From assembly GCA_007116495.1 (NCBI GenBank), contig SKIJ01000122.1, forward strand, positions 1 to 41,688: DNA of 41,688 bases, read 5' to 3'. The notes below the pieces were generated by a model. That model was not told the origin of the DNA and searched no databases. It saw only the letters and a list, made by a program, of their open reading frames with translations. The translations under genes were made by a program, and so were the position numbers. Positions 9,602 to 19,283 of the stretch are shown in pieces. Source of the DNA: Cryomorphaceae bacterium. Its GTDB lineage: Bacteria; Bacteroidota; Bacteroidia; Flavobacteriales; Schleiferiaceae. The first letter of the stretch is position 1, and every line of letters starts with the position of its first letter.

Positions 9602-10984
9602 ATGGATTACACAACAACCACAAAACAACATGTAGAGCCCGGTGATTATGCCGTGGGATTGGATTTGGGGACAACCAAAATTGTAGCCATCATCGGTCGT
9701 TACAATGATCGCGGTAAGCTGGAAGTGCTCGGTCACGGCAAGGCACGCTCGTTGGGTATTCACCGTGGAGTCGTCAACAATATATTGCAAACCGTAAACT
9801 CCATCGTTCAAGCAGTGGAGCAAGCCGAAGCCACCAGTGGTGTGAAGGTTGCCAATGTAGTTGCCGGTATTGCCGGTCAGCATATTCGCAGTCTTCAGCA
9901 CAGCGATTACATCACCAGAGACGATGCCGATAAGGAAATCAACGAGGACGATATTTCCATGCTCACCAGCAATGTTCAAAAGTTGAATATGCTGCCGGGC
10001 GAAAAAATCATTCACGTCCTTCCGCAGGAATATCGCATAGACGGTCAATCGGAAATCAAAGAACCCATTGGGATGTGTGGCGCTCGCTTGGAAGCAAACT
10101 TTCATATTGTAGTTGGCCAGGTTGCATCGATTCGCAACATCAGTCGTTGCATTGAAAATGCAGGGCTTAAAGACAGCACCATCACATTAGAGCCGTTGGC
10201 GTCTGCCGAAGCAGTGCTTAGTCACGAAGAAAAAGAAGCAGGTGTTGTACTGGTGGACATAGGAGGCGGCACCACCGACGTGGCAATTTTTAAAGATAAC
10301 ATCATCCGTCACACTGCGGTTATTCCGTTTGGTGGAAACGTCATCACCAACGACATCAAAGAAGGTTGTGCCATCATTGAAAAACAGGCGGAGCAACTCA
10401 AGGTGCGTTTCGGTAGCGCTTGGCCCGGAGAGAATAAAGAAAACGAAATTGTTTCCATACCCGGTATTCGCGGTCGAGAAGGTAAAGAGATCAGCTTAAA
10501 ACGCCTGTCTCAAATCATCCATTCTCGCGTGGTGGAAATCATCGAGCAGGTGTACATGGAAATTAAGAACTACGGTCATACCGAGCCAACAAAAAAACTC
10601 ATTGCGGGAATCGTACTCACCGGTGGGGGCGCACAATTGAAGCACATTCGACAGTTGGTAGAGTACGTAACCGGCATGGATACCCGAATCGGGTTCTCCG
10701 ACGAAAATTTGGCGAGCGGCACACCCGAGGAGTTGAGCTCGCCAATGTTTGCCACCGGCATTGGTTTGCTGATGGAAGGGCTGCGATTGAATATCCCACA
10801 AGTTCCCCCTGCGCCCGAAAGCGAGGTGACCGAAGAGCTGGAGCAAACGGATGAGGTGCAAAGCGAGGCATCCGAAGAAGAAACGCCCAAACAAGAGGAA
10901 AAGAACGCCCAAAAGATCAGAGCATCTTACATGGACAAGGTGCTCAGCAGCATTCGAAAATTCATGAACGACGACGTAAACTAA
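9602..10984 (+). CDS. ftsA: Cell division protein FtsA
   Basis: An actin-fold ATPase that anchors FtsZ to the inner membrane and recruits later divisome proteins. With the start at ATG 9602 it has 460 residues. Visible motifs are phosphate-1 GLDLGTTK at about residues 19-26, phosphate-2 VDIGGGTTDVA, and the adenosine motif LTGGGAQL. The C-terminus, after a charged linker rich in glutamate, ends in an amphipathic stretch (MDKVLSSIRKFM) that fits the membrane-targeting helix. An in-frame TTG at 9578 inside ftsQ would add eight residues, but the ATG is preferred. ftsZ starts six bases after the stop. Confidence 0.96.
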   Translation: MDYTTTTKQHVEPGDYAVGLDLGTTKIVAIIGRYNDRGKLEVLGHGKARSLGIHRGVVNNILQTVNSIVQAVEQAEATSGVKVANVVAGIAGQHIRSLQHSDYITRDDADKEINEDDISMLTSNVQKLNMLPGEKIIHVLPQEYRIDGQSEIKEPIGMCGARLEANFHIVVGQVASIRNISRCIENAGLKDSTITLEPLASAEAVLSHEEKEAGVVLVDIGGGTTDVAIFKDNIIRHTAVIPFGGNVITNDIKEGCAIIEKQAEQLKVRFGSAWPGENKENEIVSIPGIRGREGKEISLKRLSQIIHSRVVEIIEQVYMEIKNYGHTEPTKKLIAGIVLTGGGAQLKHIRQLVEYVTGMDTRIGFSDENLASGTPEELSSPMFATGIGLLMEGLRLNIPQVPPAPESEVTEELEQTDEVQSEASEEETPKQEEKNAQKIRASYMDKVLSSIRKFMNDDVN

Positions 10985-10990
10985 ACCACT

Positions 10991-12964
10991 ATGAACGATT
11001 TTAACGACCACAACGACGCATTGGAATTTGATCTACCAAAGAATCCACCTTCCGTTATCAAAGTGATTGGTGTGGGTGGAGGTGGTGGAAACGCCGTAAA
11101 CCACATGTCTACCTTGGGCATTAGAGGCGTAGATTTTTTTGTGTGCAACACAGACAACCAAGCACTGCTCAGCAGTTCTGTTCCCAATCGCATTCAACTC
11201 GGTCGGAGTTTGACCGAGGGATTAGGCGCCGGAGCCAACCCTGAAGTTGGCCGTCAAGCGGCTGAAGAATCTGCAAACGAGATCAACGAGATTTTAGAGA
11301 CCAATACCAAAATGGTTTTTATCACTGCCGGTATGGGTGGTGGTACGGGTACCGGAGCAGCACCGGTAATTGCGCGTTTGGCAAAAGAAGCGGGAATCCT
11401 TACGGTGGGAATTCTTACCACGCCCTTTCAATTTGAAGGTCGTTCACGACTCAAACAAGCCGAAGAAGGCATCGAAGAGATGCGCAAGCAGGTTGATTCG
11501 CTTATTGTGATTAACAACAACAAATTGAGAGAGGTTTACGGTAACCTTGGCTTTAAGGCCGGTTTTACGAAAGCCGATGAAGTGGTAGCCATCGCCGTTC
11601 GCGGTATCGCAGAGGTCATTACCCATCAATACAACATCAACATTGACCTGCGCGATGCTAAAACCGTTCTCAATAATAGTGGTACTGCCATTATGGGAAG
11701 TGCCCGCGCTACCGGAGAGAACCGTGCAAAAGAGGCCATTGTGAAAGCCCTTGATTCGCCGTTGTTGAACGATAACCATATACGCGGAGCTAAAAATGTG
11801 CTGCTGCTCATCGTATCCGGACAAGAAGAAATTACCATCGACGAGATCGGCGAAATCAACGACCACATTCAACAGCAGGCCGGCGGTGGTGCCGATATCA
11901 TCATGGGGGTTGGAGAAGAAGACGGCTTGGGCAATGAAATATCTGTAACGGTTATTGCGACCGGCTTTAGCACCGACAAGCAAGAAGCCGTGAGCGTGCA
12001 CAAGACAAAACGCATCGTTCATACCTTAGAGGAAGAACAAGAGGTGTCGCAGCATATTTTTGAAAAGCCACTGAAAAACGATGCAGAAGAGAATGTAAAG
12101 CCAGCACCGCAACCCGATTTGTTTTCTTCAGCAGAAGAGCCGGCAAAACCATTACCGAATGACACAATCGATGCATCTAATGAGCCGGTCGCAACGACGC
12201 CCAAAGACGATTCGGTAGACAAGGAAGATGATAACGATGTGGTTATGCGCTTTCACTTAGAAGATGACGACGAGGCTGTGCCGTTTTCTATTGATGTGGT
12301 GGATGATGTTCCTGATTATAACGTACAAGACGATGAAAATGAGGACAGTAAAAATGAAACATCAACGCTGCACCAACATAACGAGGTTGATTTAGGTGAG
12401 CCAGTACAGTCGGATGAGGATTTGGTAAACAAACATCGTGTTAACGATGCCGATAAGCACGTAGACAATCAACCAAAGGATGTTGATATAGAGCAAGCAT
12501 CGGAAGAACCTGTTCGTTACGATTTGTCGGACTACATGGAGCTTGAAGACCGATTAAAGCGTGCGACGCATTCGGATAAACAAGAGCCGGCGCCTCAGTC
12601 GAATGCCAGTGCCGATGAAGAGGACGAAACACTGCAGTTTGAGGTGCGCAAGGTGGCCCCCAAAACAGAGGAAACGCCAAAGCCGGTAGCGGAAAACCCA
12701 TTTGATGTGCCCATTTCCCGAACCATGGATGCTCGTCTAAACGTCCGCAAGGAGCAATTGCAGGCGTTTAACCACCGCTTTAAAAATGCCAATCAGTACG
12801 TTGATGAATTGTCTAACGTGCCGGCTTACAAGCGCCAAGGATTGGAATTGCAAGACGAAAAGCCCAGTAAAACCGAGTCCATCGGTCGTTTGAGTGTATC
12901 CGATGACGAGAATGGGCCGAGTTTGCGTGGGAATAATGCGTTTTTGCACGACAATGTAGATTAG
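10991..12964 (+). CDS. ftsZ: Cell division GTPase FtsZ with long acidic C-terminal extension
   Basis: A tubulin-like GTPase that polymerises into the Z-ring. The core, about residues 1-335, shows the tubulin signature GMGGGTGTG at 114-122 and the T7 loop NIDLRD, which supplies the catalytic NxDxxD. About 320 further residues follow, rich in D, E, N and S. Within them are a recognisable segment [14 protein letters not shown], a basic helical stretch with VPAYKRQ, and the terminal peptide NAFLHDNVD, which probably acts as the FtsA-binding tail. Total length is 657 residues, against about 380 in E. coli. Long extensions are known in Bacteroidota, but this one is at the long end. It is the last gene of the cluster, and a hairpin lies 20 bases downstream. 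Confidence 0.97.
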   Translation: MNDFNDHNDALEFDLPKNPPSVIKVIGVGGGGGNAVNHMSTLGIRGVDFFVCNTDNQALLSSSVPNRIQLGRSLTEGLGAGANPEVGRQAAEESANEINEILETNTKMVFITAGMGGGTGTGAAPVIARLAKEAGILTVGILTTPFQFEGRSRLKQAEEGIEEMRKQVDSLIVINNNKLREVYGNLGFKAGFTKADEVVAIAVRGIAEVITHQYNINIDLRDAKTVLNNSGTAIMGSARATGENRAKEAIVKALDSPLLNDNHIRGAKNVLLLIVSGQEEITIDEIGEINDHIQQQAGGGADIIMGVGEEDGLGNEISVTVIATGFSTDKQEAVSVHKTKRIVHTLEEEQEVSQHIFEKPLKNDAEENVKPAPQPDLFSSAEEPAKPLPNDTIDASNEPVATTPKDDSVDKEDDNDVVMRFHLEDDDEAVPFSIDVVDDVPDYNVQDDENEDSKNETSTLHQHNEVDLGEPVQSDEDLVNKHRVNDADKHVDNQPKDVDIEQASEEPVRYDLSDYMELEDRLKRATHSDKQEPAPQSNASADEEDETLQFEVRKVAPKTEETPKPVAENPFDVPISRTMDARLNVRKEQLQAFNHRFKNANQYVDELSNVPAYKRQGLELQDEKPSKTESIGRLSVSDDENGPSLRGNNAFLHDNVD

Positions 12965-12983
12965 AACATACATATTTGGGCGA

Positions 12984-13007
12984 GGGGTCAACCTGCGTGT
13001 TGACCCC
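12984..13007. terminator. Hairpin between convergent ftsZ and rluF
   Basis: A perfect nine-base stem GGGGTCAAC/GTTGACCCC encloses the six-base loop CTGCGT, about 20 bases after the ftsZ stop and 45 bases after the rluF stop on the other strand. No strong T-run follows on either side. It may therefore act as a bidirectional transcript end of the weak type common in this phylum. The role is inferred from position and structure. Confidence 0.55.
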
Positions 13008-13052
13008 AACATCGTTTGATCACAACGTAGGTTGATCCCAAACAATTAACGA

Positions 13053-13778
13053 TTAATCTACGGTTTTTGCTGATTGATCTGTCAACCCCTGAAGCGTTTT
13101 CAACTCATCTTTGCTTAGGTTTCGCCATTTTCCCACGGGTAAATCCAACGTGATATTCATGATGCGAACACGCTGAAGTTTTGTGACTTTATAACTGAGG
13201 TATTCGCACATGCGGCGGATTTGGCGATTTAACCCTTGCGTGAGGACAATGCGGAAGCGCTTGGGGCCGAGTTGCTCCACGACGCACTTTCGCGTTACGG
13301 TGCCCAGTATGGGAATGCCGTTGCTCATGCGCTTTACAAATCGGGCGTTGATGGGTTTATTTACCTCAACGATGTATTCCTTTTCGTGATTGTTTCGCGC
13401 ACGCAAAATTTTGTTTACGATGTCGCCGTCGCTGGTGAGTAAAATGAGCCCCTCACTTGGCTTGTCCAGTCGGCCAATGGGAAAGATGCGCTTGGGGTGA
13501 TTGATGAAGTCGACGATGTTGTTCTTCTCGCGCTTTTGATCGGTGGTACACACAATGCCCACGGGTTTGTTCAGGGCGATGTACACGTGCTCTTCCTTGG
13601 GCTCGCTCACGGGTTTGCCATCCACTTTGACGACATCATCGGGTAAGATTTTGGTGCCTACCGGTGGGACTTCGCCGTTGATGGTGACGCGCCCGGCCTC
13701 TATGAGCTTATCGGCTGCGCGACGCGAGCAATAGCCAATTTCGCTTAAGTATTTGTTGATGCGTTTCCCTTCTGACAT
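13053..13778 (-). CDS. rluF: 23S rRNA pseudouridine synthase, RluF type
   Basis: An RNA-modifying enzyme of the RsuA/RluB/E/F family, predicted to isomerise a uridine in 23S rRNA (U2604 for E. coli RluF). In 241 residues there is an N-terminal S4 RNA-binding domain at about 5-60, with [17 protein letters not shown], then the catalytic motif GRLDKPSEG with the catalytic aspartate at residue 105. The late motifs [10 protein letters not shown] and [12 protein letters not shown] closely resemble E. coli RluF, supporting that subtype over RluB or RsuA. E. coli RluF is longer at the C-terminus. The gene is convergent with ftsZ and has a promoter-like -7 element almost touching its start codon. Confidence 0.85.
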   Translation of the reverse strand: MSEGKRINKYLSEIGYCSRRAADKLIEAGRVTINGEVPPVGTKILPDDVVKVDGKPVSEPKEEHVYIALNKPVGIVCTTDQKREKNNIVDFINHPKRIFPIGRLDKPSEGLILLTSDGDIVNKILRARNNHEKEYIVEVNKPINARFVKRMSNGIPILGTVTRKCVVEQLGPKRFRIVLTQGLNRQIRRMCEYLSYKVTKLQRVRIMNITLDLPVGKWRNLSKDELKTLQGLTDQSAKTVD

Positions 13779-13782
13779 GCGG

Positions 13783-13790
13783 CAAAATTA
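13783..13790 (-). promoter_or_regulatory. -7 promoter element upstream of rluF, nearly leaderless
   Basis: On the - strand this reads TAATTTTG, an exact match to the Bacteroidota -7 consensus TAnnTTTG, and it ends four bases before the ATG at 13778. No good TTG element sits 19-20 bases further upstream. If used, the transcript would start at or almost at the start codon. Confidence 0.45.
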
Positions 13791-13811
13791 AGGCGAAAGC
13801 GCGTTCTGTGC

Positions 13812-15281
13812 CTAAACGGTTTTGTTTCCTTTGACAATTCCTTTGGCCATGCCTTGGAAAACAAACAGGTGCAGTACCGATACGGCATACCAATACAGCC
13901 TTCCCCCTACGCCCAACGGACGAAAGGTAGCTGTTTGATGAAGGGTGCAGTTGGTTTCGTTCTCTACTATTTTAAATTCTAACCAAGCTTCACCGGGAAG
14001 TTTCATTTCCGCGTAGAGTAACAATCGTCCACTGGCTTTGTCAGCATCCAATACCCGCCAAAAGTCTAAAGCATCTCCGGCGTTGATTTGTGAAGGATGG
14101 GTTCTTCCGCGTCTGAGACCTACTCCGCCAACCAGTTTGTCTAAGTAGCCGCGTATTTTCCACAAGATGTTTCCGTAGTAGTAGCCGTTGTCCCCACCGA
14201 GTGCCCAGATGTTGTCGATGACGTCTGCCTTTTTGCCCTTTGGAAAATGCACCTTTTTCTTGTCTTGAAAGCATCCGCGTTCCGGCACCTCGGCGCGATT
14301 GATGAAATCGCTTTCGATGTCGCTGGAAGCAGAGGCGTCTTTCCAACTCGACAACACGCTTTGCTGATTGATGCGCGAGAAGGCGCGTTGCACGGAGGTT
14401 TTGTAAGATGCCGGTTCTATACCCAATAATTCACCCAATCGATGGTCGTTGGTGGTAACGTCCACTTTCATACTGTTGACCAGGTTTACGGCCAAGTGAT
14501 ACGAGGTGGAGGTTACGAAATACAGCCAGTAGGACGACAGTCGGGGCGTCATAACCGGCATCGTTTGAATGTAGCGTTTGAGTCCGCGCACTTCGGCAAA
14601 TTGCAGCAGCATTTCCCGATAGGTAAGCGGTGTTTTGGTGCCAATGTCGAAGGTTTGATTGAAGCAGTCTTCCCGATTGATAACACCCATGAGAAACCGG
14701 AGTACATCCCGTATACCAATGGGTTGTGAACGGGTGTTGAGCCATTTTGGCGCAATCATCACGGGGAGTTTTTCTACCAAGTCGCGCATGATTTCAAAAC
14801 TGGCGCTGCCCGAGCCAATGATGATTCCCGCTCTCAACGTGGTGGTTGGAATCTCTGACTGGGCGAGAATGGCACCTACTTGTTTTCGGCTTTCAAGGTG
14901 TTTTGATAGTTGACTGGCATTGACGATGCCGCCCAAGTAGATGATTTGCTTGGCACGGGTGTGTTCCATCAACTGTAAAAAGGTCTTGGCGGAGGTTTCT
15001 TCTTGGGTAGAGAAGTCGCCCTCACTGCTGCTCATAGAGTGAATGAGGTAAAAGGCCACGTCAATCTGACCGACAAACTCGGGGAGACTCTCCGGTAAAG
15101 GTTTTAAGAAGTCTATTTCCAGGATATCGGGCGTGCCATCGTTTTCGTCGTAGGTAAACCGCCGAGCATCCCGTACACAGCACACCACATGGTGACCTTC
15201 TTTGAGTAACAGAGGCAGAAGACGTTTGCCAATGTAACCCGTTGCACCAGTAAGTAAAATTGTGTGTTTGGACATATTCAT
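13812..15281 (-). CDS. NAD(P)-binding SDR-family protein with C-terminal DUF2867-like domain
   Basis: The 489 residues begin with an extended-SDR Rossmann domain. The dinucleotide motif TGATGYIG is at residues 11-18, and an atypical active-site region follows around FYLIHSMSS. The last 150 or so residues (from about WALGGDNGYYYGNILWK, then RRGRTHPSQINAGDALDFWRV) match the layout of DUF2867, a START-like domain often fused behind such SDRs. Substrate and pathway are unknown. A second ATG six bases later (15275) is an equally good start. It follows recA on the same strand but is separated from it by a strong terminator, so it probably has its own promoter. The family call is firm; a specific function cannot be given. 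Confidence 0.8.
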   Translation of the reverse strand: MNMSKHTILLTGATGYIGKRLLPLLLKEGHHVVCCVRDARRFTYDENDGTPDILEIDFLKPLPESLPEFVGQIDVAFYLIHSMSSSEGDFSTQEETSAKTFLQLMEHTRAKQIIYLGGIVNASQLSKHLESRKQVGAILAQSEIPTTTLRAGIIIGSGSASFEIMRDLVEKLPVMIAPKWLNTRSQPIGIRDVLRFLMGVINREDCFNQTFDIGTKTPLTYREMLLQFAEVRGLKRYIQTMPVMTPRLSSYWLYFVTSTSYHLAVNLVNSMKVDVTTNDHRLGELLGIEPASYKTSVQRAFSRINQQSVLSSWKDASASSDIESDFINRAEVPERGCFQDKKKVHFPKGKKADVIDNIWALGGDNGYYYGNILWKIRGYLDKLVGGVGLRRGRTHPSQINAGDALDFWRVLDADKASGRLLLYAEMKLPGEAWLEFKIVENETNCTLHQTATFRPLGVGGRLYWYAVSVLHLFVFQGMAKGIVKGNKTV

Positions 15282-15313
15282 TTAACGGCAGGCCCAGTGA
15301 TTAAGTTTTATGC

Positions 15314-15346
15314 AAAAAAAAAGACGAACATCATCGTTCGTCTTTT
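15314..15346 (-). terminator. Rho-independent terminator of recA
   Basis: Read on the - strand, an 11-base stem AAAAGACGAAC/GTTCGTCTTTT with loop GATGAT is followed by five more T residues. It sits 22 bases after the recA stop. This is a classical intrinsic terminator and one of the clearest in the window. Confidence 0.9.
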
Positions 15347-15368
15347 ACGTGAAGCATTTTGACTAATA

Positions 15369-16364
15369 TTAATTTTCGTTATTGGCTCGAATCTGGGTTT
15401 CGATTTCTTCGGCCAACTCCGGGTTGTCGGCCAACATATTGCGAACAGCATCTCTACCTTGTCCAAGCTTGGTGTCGTTGTAGCTGTACCAACTACCACT
15501 TTTCTTAACGATGCTGTTTTCAACACCGAGGTCGATGATTTCTCCAAGACGAGAAATACCCTCGCCGTACATGATGTCAAATTCTGCTGAACGAAATGGC
15601 GGAGCAACTTTGTTTTTCACAACTTTAACGCGAACGTGGTTACCCATCACCTTATCACCATCTTTAATTTGCGTTGAACGGCGGATGTCGACCCGAACAG
15701 ATGCGTAGAATTTCAAAGCGTTACCACCGGTAGTTGTTTCCGGGTTGCCAAACATAACGCCAATTTTTTCACGAAGTTGGTTAATGAAAATGCAGCAGCA
15801 ATTGGTTTTACTGATGGACGATGTGAGTTTTCGCAGCGCTTGAGACATCAATCGGGCGTGGAGTCCCATCTTGCTGTCGCCCATTTCACCCTCAATTTCA
15901 CTTTTAGGCGTAAGTGCCGCAACGGAGTCAATGACAATGATATCTACCGCGCCGGAGCGAATGAGGTTATCGGCAATTTCTAGTGCTTGTTCACCATTGT
16001 CGGGTTGGGAAATGATGAGGTCTTCTGTAACGATGCCTAATTTTTCGGCATAAAAACGGTCGAATGCGTGCTCCGCGTCTATAAAGGCGGCAATGCCGCC
16101 TTTTTTCTGAACTTCTGCAATGGCGTGCAGGGTAAGGGTCGTTTTACCCGAAGATTCCGGACCGTAAATCTCCACAACCCTTCCACGTGGGTATCCACCT
16201 ATGCCCAATGCGGCGTCTAATGCGATGGAACCGGAAGAGATGGCTTCTATATTTGATACGGGCTCGTCGCCCATGCGCATTACAGCGCCTTTTCCGTATG
16301 CCTTGTCTAGCTTATCCATGGTAAGCTTAAGGGCTTTTAATTTGGCGTCTTTTTCGTTGCTCAT
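15369..16364 (-). CDS. recA: Recombinase RecA
   Basis: A DNA-dependent ATPase that forms filaments on single-stranded DNA, pairs homologous strands and activates SOS-type cleavage where present. With the start at ATG 16364 it has 331 residues. Visible features are Walker [10 protein letters not shown] at 68-76, the segment [13 protein letters not shown], Walker [13 protein letters not shown], and the conserved loop region [22 protein letters not shown], given here as [10 protein letters not shown] and NPETTTGG. An upstream in-frame TTG at 16391 overlaps the promoter -7 element, so it is unlikely to be translated. The C-terminal acidic tail is short. A promoter and a terminator bracket the gene, which looks monocistronic. 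Confidence 0.98.
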   Translation of the reverse strand: MSNEKDAKLKALKLTMDKLDKAYGKGAVMRMGDEPVSNIEAISSGSIALDAALGIGGYPRGRVVEIYGPESSGKTTLTLHAIAEVQKKGGIAAFIDAEHAFDRFYAEKLGIVTEDLIISQPDNGEQALEIADNLIRSGAVDIIVIDSVAALTPKSEIEGEMGDSKMGLHARLMSQALRKLTSSISKTNCCCIFINQLREKIGVMFGNPETTTGGNALKFYASVRVDIRRSTQIKDGDKVMGNHVRVKVVKNKVAPPFRSAEFDIMYGEGISRLGEIIDLGVENSIVKKSGSWYSYNDTKLGQGRDAVRNMLADNPELAEEIETQIRANNEN

Positions 16365-16388
16365 GATGTAGTTGTTTAATGTTTGTGA

Positions 16389-16419
16389 CAAATGTATGAA
16401 TGAATGACTTAAAAAGAAA
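16389..16419 (-). promoter_or_regulatory. recA promoter (Bacteroidota sigma type)
   Basis: On the - strand the -7 element TACATTTG (16389-16396) matches TAnnTTTG exactly. TTTC (16416-16419) lies 19 bases upstream, one base off the TTTG -33 element. Transcription would start about 20 bases before the ATG at 16364. No convincing palindromic SOS-box-like operator is visible around it. Confidence 0.65.
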
Positions 16420-16435
16420 GTAAAATCTTACATAA

Positions 16436-19051
16436 TTATTGAATGAGATACACGACGAGTTTATTTTCGGGGGTAGCAGTGGTCATGTAAACGGATCCTC
16501 CGCTGGGGAATAGGTTTCCAAGGATCATTTTTTCTGTTCCGTAAACGGGAAAGCCGGACATGAGTTTCCCGTGTTCGTCGTAGATGTAAATTTGATTTTC
16601 AATTCCGGCCACTGCAAAAAATTGTGGTTTGTCTTTCCCAAATATTTGAGGATAACCACTCACGTGTTGTTCGAGTTCAATGGAGAGTGGATTGTTTGCA
16701 TCTTTCCACTCCAATTGTTTTTCCCCGAATATGAGCATTTGGTCATTCCACATTGTCATTTGCGATTGCTCCGGTAGTCGTCCTAATCTTGTGATGTCTT
16801 TTTTACCACTGCTCAGAACTGTAATCAGTTCATTGTCGAGCGTAATGTTGGCGAGTTGGATGGTGCGTTCGGCAGTGTTGACCTGAACACTGTACGGTCC
16901 AGTGTGATTTTCGGGCAGTTCCAATACACTCGGCACGCGTACGCGACCTCTTCGATCAGTGAGGTATGCGCGTCCGTTATCGGTGATAAACACCAGATAA
17001 TCTTTGTTCCCAGCTACGTGGTGTGACGGGGTGCGAGTGACCTTGTCGTTTACGTTGTTCAGTTCCCATCCTTTTACATCGCTGGCTTTTTTATCCCAGT
17101 TGTAAATGTTGTTTCCGCAGGCAAAGATGAACCGGTAATTACGCGCCTTGTCGTAATCAAAAACGGCCATTGGCGAGGTAATGGTGCTCGGAGCTTTTGC
17201 GGGAAACGGGTCAACGGGGTTTCCGTTTCGGTCGAGTACATAAATGTATTCTGGAGTATTAAACGCCATTTGAAGTTTGCCGTTTCGGTAGAGATCCACC
17301 TGGCTTACGTTGCCCATTATGCGTCCCTTGAGTGATGTTTTCCACAATAGCTTGCCGGTTGATCCGAAGAGATACAGCACATCGTTTTGATCTTGAACGG
17401 CGATTTCGTTTTGCTGATTGTAGTGGTTTTTCAGCAAGAGGGGACCTGCGACTATTGGGGCGGGTATGTCTGCCGACCACACGGGTTTAACCACTTGCTC
17501 TACCTCTGATCGGTAAGCCATGTAGAGTCCGGTAAAGGCCATTTTTCCTTGCGGTTGAAATTGAAGGCTTACGTATGGTGTATGCTCGCGAATGGTTTCA
17601 TTTCGCTTAATCGTAGACGCCCACGATTTGGGAATGTAATCGTTAATCAATCCCTCGGCTTGATTGGGGAGGAGGGTAATCTGTATGGCAGCGCGATCGG
17701 GGATTTTGCCGCTGAATTGCCGGTACGGAAGCGATTTACTCAAGGTGCGCTCGTCCAGCACATCGGTCATAAATTCGGTAAGTATGTCTGTGGTGGGGGC
17801 GAAAAAAACGTGGTCGTTGTACACCCACATAACGCGTGCTTCGAAGGCGTTAAATGCTCGCCCTACCAATGCTCGCAGCCAATTGTGGTGTTTTGTAGAA
17901 TAAATGGTTTCGCCTCTAAATTGTATGCCGGAGATGTCTAAGTCTAACACAGGAGAAAAGGCATCCATAAAACCTTCTGCATCCCGTATGCTGAAAAATG
18001 CAACGCGTTTGTGTCGTGGATGATTGCTGGTATTTAGGTAAATCAAACCGTACTCATGATCGACCCATCGTGAAAATGCATTTGTGAAATCCACACCGAT
18101 GCGGTCGAGGTGCTCATTAAAACGCCTTGCCGTTCCTTTGCTTTCGCGAAGTGCATCGCGCATGCGTAGGTGTTTAAGAAAGTTGTTGGTGCTGAAGTTG
18201 ATCCACAATGCTGCCGAAGAAGGAACAATGTTGGAGGATTGTATTTTGGGTGCGCGTTGATCGTTGAATCCGTCGAGGTAGGAGGGAAGGGAATCGCCCA
18301 TGTCGCTTAATCCAGATAGCAGTATCCCGTTGTTTGTAAGGTTGACGTCGAGTGCTGTCCACTGCGATACATTGGGCATGTAATCGGATTTTGCATCTTT
18401 GAGCAATGCGTTTACTAATCCTGTAAACTCACTGTATTGTACATAAACGTTGAAGTGGTCTTTGCGGTTGCTGGTGCTGCGCATTTTTGTAAACTGCTCG
18501 TCTGTGTTGAGTGCGTAGTCTGATTTTAGGCGACGAAGCCCATCTTCAATGAGAACACGGTGGGGGCTACAAAGCAATACATTTGACAAATATGAAATGT
18601 GTAACTTGGTTTCTCCTTGGGTGGCACTGAAAATCGTTTCACCGGCGTACTCGTTTGCTGCACTTCCCAGCGATTTTGCGATGTGCTTCCACGTTTTATC
18701 ATCGATGTTGGTGGCAGCCAGTATGCCAAATGACGATTTGCCAATCAATTCAACCGAAAAAAATAAACGCTTGTGAGAAAGAACATCCATTAACGAGTCG
18801 CCGATGGTTTCCAAAGGGGATAACTCTTCCGTAAACGCTGTCCAAGTTTTGTCGTCAGCAAAGGTTTGCATCCACGTGTTTTGCATCCAAGCATTTTTGG
18901 CTGCTTTAATGTTGCCCGTTTCTACGATCATGGCAGACTGCATGCTCAACGCTTTGATGGGCGTTGTTTCTTCGCCGATTTCCGGTGCGCATGCCGCAAG
19001 GTAGAACAAACTTAGTGTAATAGCGAATAGAAGAGTTATGGATCGTTGCAT
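16436..19051 (-). CDS. Large lipoprotein, DUF3352-like, with C-terminal propeller-like repeats
   Basis: The 871-residue protein starts at ATG 19051 with a signal peptide ending in the lipobox LAAC, the lipidated cysteine being residue 21. It should therefore be anchored in a membrane facing the periplasm or outside. The first half, about 30-500, is mixed alpha/beta, tests repeatedly for a stored-property layout (SFGILAATNIDDKTW, FNVYVQYSEFTGL) and most resembles DUF3352 proteins. The second half, about 520-870, contains repeated strands ending in W or Y turns (LYLFGSTGKLLWKTSL, YIYVLDRNGNPVDPFP, IYIYDEHGKLMSGFP), as in WD40/PQQ-like beta-propellers. No enzyme motif was found. An in-frame TTG 27 bases upstream gives a worse signal peptide. 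The function is unknown. It lies upstream of recA but is not obviously co-transcribed with it. Confidence 0.7.
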   Translation of the reverse strand: MQRSITLLFAITLSLFYLAACAPEIGEETTPIKALSMQSAMIVETGNIKAAKNAWMQNTWMQTFADDKTWTAFTEELSPLETIGDSLMDVLSHKRLFFSVELIGKSSFGILAATNIDDKTWKHIAKSLGSAANEYAGETIFSATQGETKLHISYLSNVLLCSPHRVLIEDGLRRLKSDYALNTDEQFTKMRSTSNRKDHFNVYVQYSEFTGLVNALLKDAKSDYMPNVSQWTALDVNLTNNGILLSGLSDMGDSLPSYLDGFNDQRAPKIQSSNIVPSSAALWINFSTNNFLKHLRMRDALRESKGTARRFNEHLDRIGVDFTNAFSRWVDHEYGLIYLNTSNHPRHKRVAFFSIRDAEGFMDAFSPVLDLDISGIQFRGETIYSTKHHNWLRALVGRAFNAFEARVMWVYNDHVFFAPTTDILTEFMTDVLDERTLSKSLPYRQFSGKIPDRAAIQITLLPNQAEGLINDYIPKSWASTIKRNETIREHTPYVSLQFQPQGKMAFTGLYMAYRSEVEQVVKPVWSADIPAPIVAGPLLLKNHYNQQNEIAVQDQNDVLYLFGSTGKLLWKTSLKGRIMGNVSQVDLYRNGKLQMAFNTPEYIYVLDRNGNPVDPFPAKAPSTITSPMAVFDYDKARNYRFIFACGNNIYNWDKKASDVKGWELNNVNDKVTRTPSHHVAGNKDYLVFITDNGRAYLTDRRGRVRVPSVLELPENHTGPYSVQVNTAERTIQLANITLDNELITVLSSGKKDITRLGRLPEQSQMTMWNDQMLIFGEKQLEWKDANNPLSIELEQHVSGYPQIFGKDKPQFFAVAGIENQIYIYDEHGKLMSGFPVYGTEKMILGNLFPSGGSVYMTTATPENKLVVYLIQ

Positions 19052-19082
19052 GGATGGTTTTACAGCTATGAATATCAAACGA

Positions 19083-19090
19083 CAAAAGTA
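19083..19090 (-). promoter_or_regulatory. Possible -7 element for the large lipoprotein gene
   Basis: On the - strand it reads TACTTTTG, matching TAnnTTTG, 31 bases upstream of the ATG at 19051. No TTG is found at the expected -33 distance, so support is partial. Confidence 0.35.
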
Positions 19091-19209
19091 AAGGAGAACC
19101 GCTTCAGTTTTGAATCTAACACAAATGTTTTACTCACAATACATGTGAACACTAATGTGAAAAAACAAAAATCGTGAGTGATTCATTGAACCATATTGTT
19201 TATTTCATG

Positions 19210-19240
19210 TTTGAAAATATAAGTCGATGTTGTAATTTTG
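19210..19240 (+). promoter_or_regulatory. Promoter upstream of the two-helix membrane protein gene
   Basis: TTTG (19210-19213), a spacer of exactly 19 bases and TAATTTTG (19233-19240) match both elements of the Bacteroidota housekeeping promoter. The ATG follows at 19284, giving a leader of about 35-40 bases. This is the best full match in the window. Confidence 0.7.
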
Positions 19241-19283
19241 ATGTCGACTCCACAAACGTACATGGCAATAAATTTACGATATT

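Noticed and set aside
19132-19179. ACTCAC/GTGAGT inverted repeat and paired TGTGAA in the gap before the membrane protein gene
   Set aside because: Six-base matches at this distance in AT-rich DNA are expected by chance, and they are not placed symmetrically around the promoter.
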